Shown here in pieces: positions 1 to 10,743 of a stretch of 29,114 bases of DNA. Source of the stretch: Funneliformis mosseae (lineage: Eukaryota; Glomeromycota; Glomeromycetes; Glomerales; Glomeraceae); contig CAJVPP010000600.1 in assembly GCA_910592005.1 (NCBI GenBank), positions 1-29,114 on the forward strand. Reading direction: 5' to 3'. Both the position numbers and the translations under genes were made by a program. Position 1 is the stretch's first letter. Each line of letters begins with the position of its first letter. Under the pieces are notes generated by a model. The model was not told the DNA's origin and ran no database searches. It worked only from the letters and a program-made list of their open reading frames with translations.

Positions 1-702
1 ATTAATTAAATATATAATCAAAAAATATTACTAATTAATATTATAAATAAAAATTATTTATATGAGAAGTTTGCTAGAAAAATCAGGTTCTGAGAATTTT
101 TTTGACTAAAATTAAGATCTTTTTATATTTAATCTAATAATATCAAAACTAAATATAATAAAAATCAAAATTTCATTAAAATAATTTTCTATTAAACTTC
201 TCATATAGTAAACAAAATATAATAAATAATATTTTATTTAAATTTTTAGAATTTATAGTAAAATAAAATATTATTAAAAATTGTAAGTTAAAATTTATGA
301 AAAATCTATAAAAATAAAGTTTTAGCATTTTAGCATTTTAATTATTAAAGATTAAATAGTTTTAGTTTTATCATATGACTAAATATTTAAGTTTCATCTA
401 GCATCATTAATTTATGCTTAAATTCATTTTTCTACTTTTCTAATAAAAGATTAGTATTTAATATTTTATTATACTAATATATTTTGAATTGCTTTTTACA
501 TATTATTTTTAGTAAAAACTAATTGAAAAACTAAAGCAACTTGTGATAAAGAGTAGAATATTAGATTTATACTAAACATAATTTATATTTAATTAGTAGT
601 TTAACTTTTATTTAAATTCAATACACATTCTAATCACAAATCTTTTAGCTTAATAAAAAATGTATTAATACTTTCAGAATTTGCAATTTTTATTTAAGTA
701 TA
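1..702. other. AT-rich gene-free desert, left edge
   Basis: No reading frame of useful length and no recognisable gene. The DNA is almost entirely A and T with frequent short runs of each and very few CG dinucleotides. It looks like strongly decayed repeat DNA, but no family can be named from the sequence alone. Confidence 0.6.
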
Positions 703-872
703 CAATCAACTTTTGTTATAATAAATCTATATCCTAGACTTCAACTTCATTATAAGACTATAGTGAAGATTTTAAGAGATTTGATTAGTCAATTTGTTAT
801 AATAAGAGTATTTTTATTATATTTGTTCAAAAATTCGTTATAGCAAGAATTTGCTATATTAAGAATTGACTG
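703..872. mobile_element. MITE relic, pogo/Tc1-mariner-like ends
   Basis: A 170-bp non-coding element. It starts CAATCAACTTTTGTTATAAT and ends ...AAGAATTGACTG; the reverse complement of the right end matches the left end at 13 of the first 20 bases. Both ends are flanked by TA (701-702 and 873-874), the target duplication expected of the Tc1/mariner/pogo superfamily. A second, shorter copy in the same orientation lies at 28966-29104 and shares the block TTAAGAGATTTRATTARTCA followed by a block around TAATAAGAGTATTTTTATTA. There is no coding capacity, so it would have depended on a transposase elsewhere. The superfamily is inferred from the ends only. Confidence 0.6.
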
Positions 873-874
873 TA

Positions 875-2893
875 AAAAGGATCTGCAATTGATTCTTAAA
901 ATTATAAAATTTGAATATTATTTATTATACTAATAAAGTAGTTAATTTTAGTTTAAATATATTTTAAATATCATAAGAATGAAATCTTTCTTAGTTAAAT
1001 TTTGTAATATCATCTGCTAATTTTCTATTATTTTATATTTATATTTTATTCTCATTAATGCTTTAAAATAATGTTGAGTTTTGAATACATTTTTTACTTT
1101 TAAATATTTTAAATAAGGTTTTGAACATAGAAAAATGTGTTCATAACCTATTCAAAATTATCCAAAATTATTTAATTTCTCAATACTGCTTTAAAGTATC
1201 TAAAAAATTAATAGGAAAATTATTAATAGTATATGAATTATTATTTGGTATTATTCTTTTAGTTTAAATTTTTTAAAATATTATACTTTATCATATCATC
1301 AAAATTTTTAGCATTTGCATTTCTTAAATATTAATATATTTAATTCAGAAAATAATTACACTTAAATGATTTTATTTATATAATTATCAAAAGGTTTCTA
1401 CCTGATATATTATTTGAATTTTACAAAAATAAGTATTATTAAATTATATAATAGTTAATATCTAGCTTTCATATTTTCTAATAAATTATTCTATAATACT
1501 AAAATAATTTAACAAAAAATTTTTTTTTAGCCTTTCACTTTTCATATTTTTATAGTATCAGTTTCAAATTAATATTTTAATAAACTTCTATTCATATTGC
1601 ATTATTATAGGTGATAAATATTTCATTGATATAAAATTTGTAAGACAAATTTTTTTTGTAATAATTTACTATTATAGTTTTGCTTTTTTATTATAATATT
1701 TTTTATCTAATTTTGAATGCTAATTTATAACTAATAAAATTATTAATAATTTTGTCTATTATTTTTTAATAAGATTTTTTTATATTATTTCATTATGTTA
1801 CTTAACCTTTACATTATAATATTTTATTACTTATAGACTAAATTTTGATACAAATTATTCTCTTTTTGATAAATTTATCTTGTAGTTTTTTTTATTTGAT
1901 TTACTAAGATTCTTTAGTTATTATTAAATATTCAGATAATTATCTATAATATTTTTTAAATTCTGTAATTATGATTATATTATCTTCAGATTATATTGAT
2001 CTAAAGAATTTCTTTATATTAGGAAATTTTTTTTTTGATAAAATAGCTTTGATTCTATATCTCAATTTTTTCAACCTACTTTTTAGATTTTATTAATAAT
2101 CTTTCTAAGTTAAAAATATATTTTTTCATATTTTATACATCCTTTTTAATTTGATATAGCTGATTTTTAAGCTAAATATTTTAGATTTTAATTTTATTTT
2201 TCTTTTCTAAAATATTTTCAAAAGACTCTATTCTTTTATTAAGATTTTAAATTATATATTCACATTAAATATAATCTTATTTCAGTTAATTAATCCATTT
2301 TTATTTTAGTAATTAAATTTTTTACTTTTGATTACAATACTTCTCAAAAGTAATAGTTATTTTTTTTTAACTTAGCTTTATATTCTTCACATATTCTTCT
2401 TTACTTTAAATGAGATTTATGAAATATTATGATTATAAAAAAGATTTAAAATAAGAGAACTAATTATTATTTATATGGATTTTCAAAAAAACACAAATTT
2501 TAAATAGATTTTAATGCCTATTTGATTGCCTTTCAAAATATTGAAATAGTATAAAAAAGGCTTTTATTATTATTTTTATAATATATTACATATTTATCTT
2601 TATTATACCTAAATATATATTAGTATTAAAGTAGGTTAATGCTATTATTTTTATAATAAATTACATATTTAATTATCTTATATATATACCATAAGGCAGA
2701 ATAGGCTTTTTTTATTATTTTATATAATGTTATCTACTCTAAGTATATAATATATATTATATATGTCTGAATACATATTAGTAATAAGATATTCTTCTTA
2801 TATATAATATTTTAAAGACTGCAATTTAATTTTTATAATTAGTATTGACCTAACATTTTAGTTAAAGATGATGTTTTAATTAGTTATAATAAG
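875..2893. other. AT-rich gene-free desert
   Basis: No gene, no long reading frame, very few CG dinucleotides. The only clear structure is an imperfect direct repeat of about 75 bp near 2562-2705, where ATTATTTTTATAATATATTA-type sequence followed by CATATTTA occurs twice, with a weaker third copy up to about 2760. The rest reads as old repeat sequence decayed beyond recognition. Confidence 0.55.
2562..2705. repeat. Imperfect two-copy tandem repeat (~75 bp)
   Basis: Two copies of a unit beginning CTATTATTTTTATAATAAAT or close to it and continuing CATATTTA...TATATATA, offset by about 75 bp. A third degraded copy may follow. The function is unknown and it may be remnant transposon sequence. Confidence 0.4.
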
Positions 2894-3195
2894 TAACAAA
2901 TAAATATCGTAATGTTATACTAATTGTAATATTATTAAAAATCAAATTGTAATAATATTACAACTAATTGCAATATTATTAAAATTAAGTTGCAATATAA
3001 GATAATAAGTATCACAATATTATAATATTATTTTTAATTTTAGTTAAAAAAAGTTATAGATAAAGATAATTTCCATAATTATTTTCAAATTTTAATTAAG
3101 TTACAACTTAATTGCATTATAAGAAAATTTAATTGCGTTATAAATTGCAATTTAATTACACTATTTTTTTAATTGTGATATTTATCTTTAGTTAT
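2894..3195. repeat. Possible ~300-bp inverted-repeat element
   Basis: The left end (TAACAAATAAATATCGTAAT) resembles the reverse complement of the right end (TAACTAAAGATAAATATCAC), giving terminal inverted repeats around a shared ATAAATATC core. Inside, a unit of about 45 bp containing CTAATTGCAATATTATTAAA occurs twice in tandem (from about 2919 and 2964), and TTGCAAT/ATTGCAA motifs recur in both orientations. This would suit a degraded hairpin-forming MITE, but in DNA this AT-rich chance similarity is a real alternative. Confidence 0.35.
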
Positions 3196-4137
3196 AAAGT
3201 AATAAAATTAAGCAAATAACTCAAAATAATAAAAGGTAATAGAATAATAAAATATGCAAATAACTACAAGACAATATAAAGGATACAGAATAATAAAAAA
3301 TAAACAGATAATATTAATCATAAAAAAATCACCAAAATTCAAAAATAAACAGATAACAAATTAACAAGTTTTAGCATAAAAAGGCTATAGAATCCTATAA
3401 ATTCACAACTAAATAATAATATTTTTCATAAGTAAGTAATAGTCCATAATAACTAGATAATAATACTCAATAATTATTTAAAATTTATAATAAATTATTA
3501 AATATAAAAAGATGTTAGTAAAAAGAATGAAGTCTGAAAATTTAGTTTCTAAGCTAATTTTAAATATGATTGTAATAAGTTAAGTGAATCTATAAAAATT
3601 ATTCTTATCATAAATTTCTCATTTTTTTATTGATTATTACAAAATTTAGATATTTAACATTTCTATTATTAATGATTATTTACTTAATCATTTTAAAAAA
3701 TTTTATAAATATTTAAAGAAATTGTTATTATTTTTATTTAGAATATATATTACTATAAATAAAAAATATATAAATTATATATTTATAATAATTTTTTACC
3801 TTTGATTTTATTTGTAATATATTATGAAATATCATGTTAAAAAATAATTAGTTTATAAATATAGGAGAATCTTAAGATTTATCTTTTAAACTGTAGAGTA
3901 GATAAAATTTGCTTGCAAATTTCAAAAAATAAAAGTATTAATTTCTTAATAAAGTATGAAATATTAATTATGAAAATATAGTTTAATATTTATTTATTAG
4001 AAAATATTTGAAGTTTATTAAGTTTTTTAAGCTTTAGAAAATTTATTATAATTATTTTTTAAAAATTTCTTTAAAATTTATATATTTATAAATCATTTTA
4101 CTATAATAAAAATCATAAATTTCTTAATAAATTATAA
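3196..4137. other. AT-rich gene-free stretch before the transposon
   Basis: No gene or reading frame is supported. It is low-complexity AT-rich DNA ending in the ATAA (4134-4137) that forms the left target duplication of the transposon relic. Confidence 0.55.
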
Positions 4138-7100
4138 CAGTCAGTTGAGATATCTCGTGATCAGCATATGGTTTGCTATAAATAGCATTTATATATAATA
4201 AAAAATTCAATTTTAACTATATTAAAATTCTACTTCCTATTATGATAAGGTGCATATAATCATATAGTATTACGAAAAAATTATATTAGATAATAGCATG
4301 AGGAGATAATATATTTATTTTTACTTTTGCTTTTATTAACCATTCTTTTTTTTAAAAGAATTTTACTTTTAAAGATTTGAAATCGTTAAAATTACACAAT
4401 AAAAAATTTCTATATTTATAAGTGTAAACCTAATGTATATATAGTTAATAACTTTCTAATAAAAATTATAAAGTAAATAAATTTATAATATTAAAAAAAA
4501 AAATTACTAAAAAATATTCTCTTTCTTTATCCCTTCTTTACCATTTCTTAACATTTTTTATTGCTTCTTTACCTTTTTTACCGCTTTCTTACTTTTCTTT
4601 ACCCCTTCTTATTTTACCATCCTTATCTCTCAAATTTCAAAAAAAGAATAACTGTCAAAATGAACATAATAACGCATATTCTAAATTTTTTGAGATAGAT
4701 AGTGATGATGAAGATTTCATAATAAAGTTTGATAATAATAGTTATTTGCGGTTATACAAATTAACAGGTCTTTAGCAAGTTAATAATAAAGTTATTAATC
4801 AAGTTAATAATGATCTATCCAGATTGGAAGTATGTATGTCTCACTTTAATTTTGACCAAAAATGCATAATAAAAAATCTAAATTAAATAAAAGTACCAAA
4901 GAAAATCATATTCAATATTGGCAATGTTTATTTTGCTATCATAATTATTATTATTTTATACGGAGGTTAAGTTGCGAGCAATATTCTTGAAATATTTTGG
5001 ATTGAGTAATATTAATACCATGTATCAGGAAAATTAATTGTAAAGCATTAAAAGAATGTGGTGATATATGTGAAATGGCTTCAGAAAATATACATAGATC
5101 ACGATTTATATGTGCTACATGTTTTTACACAAAATAATGAACACCTTTATATCAAACCTGAAAAAGGGAAAAAAGTAGTAGATTATGATAAATAATATAT
5201 AGCCAATACTTTAGAATAACTTGAAATAATTGGCAAATAGTTAATTACAATGAGAAAATATAGTGAAAATAAAATTTAAAGTTTAATTTTATTTACAGTT
5301 GCATCTTTAATATTTCAAATATTGAAAGATATAAAATCTTTTCCTACATTTACCTTAAAATCAACTGTAGAAATATCAGATTTATCTATTCCTAGTTTGC
5401 TTCACCTTCAAATCGCTTTTTAACTAAAAAAAATAATAGCGATTCTATTTTGTTAGAGGAATTAGATAAACAATATTGCAAAAATTTAAAAGAAATATTT
5501 GCTAATAAGCTTTGGAAATCCTGAAAAGAATTTGATGCGTCTCATGAATTATTACAAAATCCACTAACCCTTAATGATTATATAAATGCCTTTCCAACAT
5601 GATTGAAAGGTTTTTTTTATAGTCTGTTAAATATTATATACAAAAAAAAATGATAATAGCAATATCAAAGAAATAAACAAATTAAACCTAGTGATTTAAC
5701 ACAAATTACTAAAATTGTTTTCTCATTTCTTTCAATTTTAATTTTTATAGCATTTCCTTTAATTTAAGTTTGGTTTTCTCAAGTAGTAACTAGTTTGACT
5801 AGAAAATCAAAATTGGCAACAGATCTAACAGAACTTCTTGCAGTTTTAAAAATTATATCTCATAATAATGATCATAAACGTGTATTAGAAAAGAAGAGAA
5901 TAAATCAAGTTAATCCTATAGAAAAACTCAAACAAGATTTAAATATTTAGAATCTTGCTATTATAGACAATATAGATTTTAAACAGAAAACTTTTACTTA
6001 CAGCAATATTTTTGACATAATACAAGAAACATCATATACAACACTTCAGATAGCTTTTCAAACTGAATTACCTAATCTAATTAATGAAATAAAAAATGAC
6101 AAAAATAAATTAGTAACAAATAAAGTTTTTGGAATAAATGATGAAGTACACTAAATTTTGGATTGTTTTGATAAAATATTTGATGAATGCTTAGCTCTTT
6201 ATTATTCAAATGATGAACTTCAATATATGATAGATTTTGATGCATCTACAATACATGATAAAATTTTGGAAAAATTAGCTCATAGATGTTTTGGTCACTC
6301 TTTGCATGTGGTAATTTTGGAAGCTGATGGAATTCAAATAATAATGAAGGGATCTATCAATCAGCAAAAATGTATAAAAGTGATTTTTCTTTAGATTTTG
6401 ATAATTATTTGGATATTGTTGCTGATAAATCTATTTATCAACGTTTAATAAATTTGTGACAAGAATGGCCAAATCTACATCTAATACTTAAATAGTGGTA
6501 TACAAATAAAGATATGGCATTAGCTTTTATTACAATATTTTTAAGTTATGAAATCTTTGATTTATGTGTTTCAATAGGTGTCAAATTCTTAGATAAATTT
6601 GAAAATGTAATAGATTATTGATTTACAGTGAAAATTATAGAGCTTATATAGGTTGCAGTAGATATTGCATTACAAATTTATTTAAAATCAAAAAATTTGC
6701 ATAATAATAATATATTGGATGAAAATTTTGAAGAATATTAAGTACTTAAAATTTGGTATTTGTTTTATCATTAGGCTGGACTTTTTTTTGCGCATAAAGC
6801 TAGATTTGAATTGAAAATTTTAATATTCAGAGGTATACTTTATCAGCATTTACTCCTCTTATTCCATCAGCTAGAAAATCAAATTATGCACAATCAATAG
6901 CATACTTTATTGGAATTCTTGAAAGATATCCAAAATTAGAAAAAAAACTACAATTGGTATCATTTTTTAAGATTTCAGAAGAAAAATAAGATCATTTTCT
7001 TGTATTTGATGAGGCATTAGAGATCTTTAGTATAAAATTTGTCAAACAAACATAACTAAAAATATTATAGATTCTGAAAATCTTAAGCTTCAGGTGAAAG

Positions 7101-8336
7101 CTGCACAAACGGAATATGAACAAATTGAAGTATTACTTAATAAATATTTAAATAATATCACAATATCTAATAACAATTGATTTGTAGATGCACAAAAAGA
7201 TTCTACATGGAATCTTGTAAATAAACTATTAGAAGCTTTTAACATATGTATAATAATTTCTTTTTTTATATAATTTATATTTTAATAATCATTATTTTTT
7301 AAATAATATTTATTTTAATTATTAAAGTACGTCATTATGATATGTTTAATCAAGTTAATGATCTTTTTCATACAACTTATTTTAAAGAGATACATGCAGA
7401 AGGAATAAAACAATTAAAAAAATATTATGAACGAGGTTTGCATCATATAAAACTAATATATAATCAGAAAGTATTAAAAACAGAAACAATTAATACTGTT
7501 GGATGGAGGGCAAAAGAAATAGTGGTAACAAAATATAAAGATATCCAGATAGAAAAAAGGAACAAAAGGAAAGGGCAGTTAAAGATACTAATAGTATTGA
7601 AATATTGAACCCATAACAAGAATCTTTATTAACTGATAAAGTAAAGCATTTTCTAAGAAACGAATACGTTGAATGCCATCAAAAGAAGCAATTCAAATTC
7701 TTTTGTCAATGGTCAAATGTCTTAACCCACCTACAGATGAAAAAATACAAAATTATTTGGATGTTTTAGCAGAAAATATACCATCTTCTGATGTTTGGAA
7801 TAAATATCAAATTATTTAACATTATAGAAATCGGCATAAGAAAGGTATTACTAATAGGGAAGAAGAAGAATAAGATAGTAGACAATTAAATAGTAATTAA
7901 TAAAACTTTTGTTTGAAAATAATGATATTTTAATTTTTTTTTTACTAATAATTAATCAGGCTGTAAAATGAAATTCTACTCATATTTCCACTTGTAATAA
8001 ATAAATATTTTTGTTTTTAATTTTTTTTTGTAACTAAGGTTCGCACTACATCACTAGGTACTTGTAAAATTTTAACAATTGGTAAAAAAGAAGAATCCTT
8101 CTCAAACATACCAATTTAATACTTACTTTATAAGCTTATAATTTGTTTGTTAACAACTCAAAATACAAAAAAATACTGCTAATATTGTAATTTGAAGCTT
8201 GAAGAATAGAATTATTAAGTATTATGTTCGTTTGTAAATTATATGTTAAATGGTTAAAAAAAGAAGTTACGCGAAATAAGGTTACACAACATTTACAATT
8301 AAGGATTAGCAGTTAATGGGACATCTCGACTGACTG
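4138..8336 (+). mobile_element. 4.2-kb DNA transposon relic with TIRs and ATAA TSD
   Basis: The element begins CAGTCAGTTGAGATATCT and its far end, read on the opposite strand, begins CAGTCAGTCGAGATGTCC. Over the first 19 bases 16 match, and the three differences are all transitions. The ends are flanked by ATAA on both sides (4134-4137 and 8337-8340), consistent with a 4-bp target duplication. The interior carries one decayed plus-strand gene (about 4640-7900). The interior keeps many more CG dinucleotides than the surrounding desert, suggesting it inserted later into already decayed DNA. The superfamily is not established: TIRs plus a 4-bp duplication do not match a family I can name with confidence. 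Confidence 0.75.
4640..7900 (+). pseudogene. Dead transposase-like gene (Rhizophagus repeat family)
   Basis: Stop-broken and frame-shifted pieces on the plus strand read as one long protein. An acidic N-terminus (FEIDSDDEDF) is followed by VNNDLSRLEVCMSHFNFDQK and a Cys-containing stretch (CLFCYHN, then CKALKECGDICEMASE). A central block has IIDNIDF (about 5960) and YLDIVADKSIYQR (about 6400), and the C-terminus has MPSKEAIQILLSMVKCLNPP and AENIPSSDVWNKYQ (about 7675-7820). Position 7250-7330 looks like an intron (GTATAATA...TTAAAG). I recognise these blocks as a family common in Rhizophagus genomes but do not know an accepted name. The Asp residues in DNID and VAD may belong to an RNase-H-like catalytic core; that is inference. 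Many stops look like CAA/CAG to TAA/TAG, CGA to TGA or TGG to TAG, i.e. cytosine deamination. No functional product is expected. Confidence 0.65.
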
Positions 8337-8340
8337 ATAA

Positions 8341-9442
8341 AAGTTATAATAATTTTAATAATTTGAAATTATTCGTTAATTAACGGATGACCAATAAAAA
8401 TCGTTTTTTAATTTTCAAGTTAAGATCAACTTAATTTTAAAAAAAGATAATTAAGGTAAAGAAGAATTTATAAAGAACAAATCAAAATTTTCCATAAGAA
8501 TCATAACACAAACAATACGAAGTCATTAATTTGATAATAAATATTCTTTATCAAAACAATGCTTTATAAAAAAAAAAAATAATATTAGTAAATAAATAAT
8601 AAGTAATATAGAATAATGAAAATCAAATTACAATGTCATCTGATAAAAAAATTATCTTTGGTAACACCATAGATTATGAAAAGATTCTCACACTATGAAA
8701 TATCTTATTTACTTAAATTCAAAGTATCTGTTATACTATATGAAACATAATTAAAAAGGGATGAATGATTAACATAAAAATTTAAATTCAACCCTTCATA
8801 TGCAAACACGAATTGTTTCATGTTGCACTGCTTTGCGTTCATATTATTATACGGAAATCTATCCGTAACCACTACATATTCGGACTTAATGAAGTATAGC
8901 ACAGCAGATAATAAATTTTAACTCCAATGATACGATCGAACTTTCAGAACTTTGAACAGTATGAACTTTTGATTTATGATAAAAAGAAAATACGATAATT
9001 TATTTTCTTTCTTATTTAGAAGAAACTTTTACCTTTAAGTAACCTTTATTAAAAAAAAAAAAAAAGAATGCAAATCGTTCAATGACATTATTTTAAAATC
9101 ACAATAATGGTAATTAGGTTTGGTTTACATTATTTACATTAAAAAAATTTAAAATTAAAGCACATTATGTATTATTTGGTGTGAAACAAACCACAAAAAA
9201 AAATTTTTTTTTTCTGATTATCGATACTTTGTTGTAAAAGGGGTTTGTCAATTTTTTTTTTTTTTTTTGAAGGATCAAAAAAATTAAGGTGCAAACATTT
9301 TTGTATAAATATGTGTGCTTCAAAGCTTGGAAAAAAAAAATCCATTCCCTTTTTACACAGCCGAAAATAAAAAAAAAAATAATTTAGGAAAAATATCTCT
9401 TTTCTTTTATAATCAATAAAAGAATTTCTCTCGAGTTCAAAT
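8341..9442. other. Intergenic region upstream of the desaturase
   Basis: Marks the change from transposon DNA to the gene island. It is rich in A and T runs (9051-9065 poly-A; 9252-9269 poly-T). A 65-codon frame on the minus strand (8705-8902) has no support as a gene. The last 150 bp probably contain the desaturase promoter. Confidence 0.5.
9304..9311 (+). promoter_or_regulatory. Candidate TATA box of the desaturase gene
   Basis: TATAAATA lies 139 bp before the desaturase ATG, a reasonable distance for a fungal TATA box with a short leader. In AT-rich DNA such a match can arise by chance, so this is only a candidate. Confidence 0.3.
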
Positions 9443-10645
9443 ATGTCACCACTTGAACCTTTTTCCAATCAATCTTTTGATTCATCAACCGAAGAAATTG
9501 TAAATGATGAAGTAACATCATTAAATTATCAAAGGAAACCTTTTACAAAAGAAGCGACGATTTTCACAAAGGACAACGTACCAACGATCCTTGAGATTAG
9601 AAAAAACATCCCTTCAAAATATTTTAATCCATCAATTAAAAGATCATTTCAATATGTAGCATGGGATCTAATAATCGTATCAATACTATTCTTGACATTC
9701 TACCAATTAAATTCAATCACATCTATCCCTTCGATTATAAAAAATTTTGTCTTGTTGCCATCATATACCTTCGCTCAAGGTACTATGTTTTGGGCCATAT
9801 TTGTTTTAGGTCATGATTGTGGTCATGGTAGTTTTAGTCGATACCCTTTATTAAATGATATAGTCGGTACATTCTTACATACATTAATTCTCGTCCCTTA
9901 TACTACGTGGAAACTGAGTCATCGTCATCATCATAAAAATACCGGCAATATCGATAAAGATGAAGTGTTTCATCCCGTCAGAAAAGTCGAAGCCGCTAAA
10001 ATGAGCGGTAATGATGATGAAACGAAAATTATACCTTATTTTGGATTTGGCGTGGGTTGGTTGGTTTATTTGATACAAGGTTACGGACCAAGAGCCGTTT
10101 CTCACATAAACCCTTTTCATCCTTTATTTCGTAAAAATCATTTGGCAGCGACAATTTCTGTATCAACAGTTGTTATCAATTTATCATTCTTAATTTACTT
10201 GTCTAGTATTTTTGGTACCTTTTCGATTATAAAATATTATTTTCTTTCTTGGGTAGTGTTTGCTAGTTGGTTGGTAATAACAACTTTTCTTCATCATCAT
10301 GGCGTTGAAGAAAATTTGAAATTACCTTGGTTCTCAAATGATCAATGGAATTACGTCGTCGGTAACCTTTCATCGGTCGACCGGGATTACGGTATTTTAC
10401 ATGAGGTGACCCATTCCATTGGTACTCATCAAGTTCATCATCTTTTCCCCGCAATACCTCATTATTATCTTAAAGATGCCACATCATCATTTCAACAAAA
10501 ATATCCTCATTTTATACGTGAATCAAAAGAACCTATCATGAAAACTTTTATTGATATGTTTAACGTTTGGAGATCACAATTTCTTGTCAATAATGATACC
10601 AAAATCTTCATCTATCAAAAAGAAGAAAGAAAAGAAAGAAAGTAA
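9443..10645 (+). CDS. Omega-3 (FAD3-type) fatty acid desaturase
   Basis: Intronless, 400 residues. It is a membrane-bound di-iron desaturase with all three histidine boxes: HDCGH (124-128), HRHHH (160-164) and HQVHH (329-333), plus LHHHG (283-287). Hydrophobic segments lie near 73-90, 105-123, 200-215, 236-257 and 262-283, the usual four-pass ER layout with boxes facing the cytosol. The contexts HDCGHGSFSRYPLLND, LVPYTTWKLSHRHHH, SVDRDYGIL and HHLFPAIPHYYLKDAT resemble plant FAD3 omega-3 desaturases more than typical fungal delta-12 enzymes, so the likely reaction is insertion of a double bond at the omega-3 position of an 18-carbon (or longer) acyl chain. Substrate specificity is inferred from resemblance; a delta-12 or bifunctional enzyme remains possible. 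The start is the first ATG of the frame, preceding a plausible soluble N-terminus. The C-terminus is Lys/Arg/Glu-rich without a perfect KKXX signal. It converges on GPI18 with only 98 bp between the two stop codons. Confidence 0.88.
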   Translation: MSPLEPFSNQSFDSSTEEIVNDEVTSLNYQRKPFTKEATIFTKDNVPTILEIRKNIPSKYFNPSIKRSFQYVAWDLIIVSILFLTFYQLNSITSIPSIIKNFVLLPSYTFAQGTMFWAIFVLGHDCGHGSFSRYPLLNDIVGTFLHTLILVPYTTWKLSHRHHHKNTGNIDKDEVFHPVRKVEAAKMSGNDDETKIIPYFGFGVGWLVYLIQGYGPRAVSHINPFHPLFRKNHLAATISVSTVVINLSFLIYLSSIFGTFSIIKYYFLSWVVFASWLVITTFLHHHGVEENLKLPWFSNDQWNYVVGNLSSVDRDYGILHEVTHSIGTHQVHHLFPAIPHYYLKDATSSFQQKYPHFIRESKEPIMKTFIDMFNVWRSQFLVNNDTKIFIYQKEERKERK

Positions 10646-10743
10646 ATCATCTAACAATTATATAGATTATAACTAAAATAACATTGAATTTCTTAATAAT
10701 ATTACTTTTGAAATGTATGTGTATGTATGTACAATTGAAAATA

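Noticed and set aside
1..4137. Mitochondrial origin of the AT-rich DNA
   Set aside because: No mitochondrial genes or reading frames; it continues directly into a nuclear transposon and genes with spliceosomal introns, and the right desert is similar.
8705..8902. 65-codon frame on the minus strand upstream of the desaturase
   Set aside because: No recognisable domain, no splice partners and no family match; length is within chance expectation.
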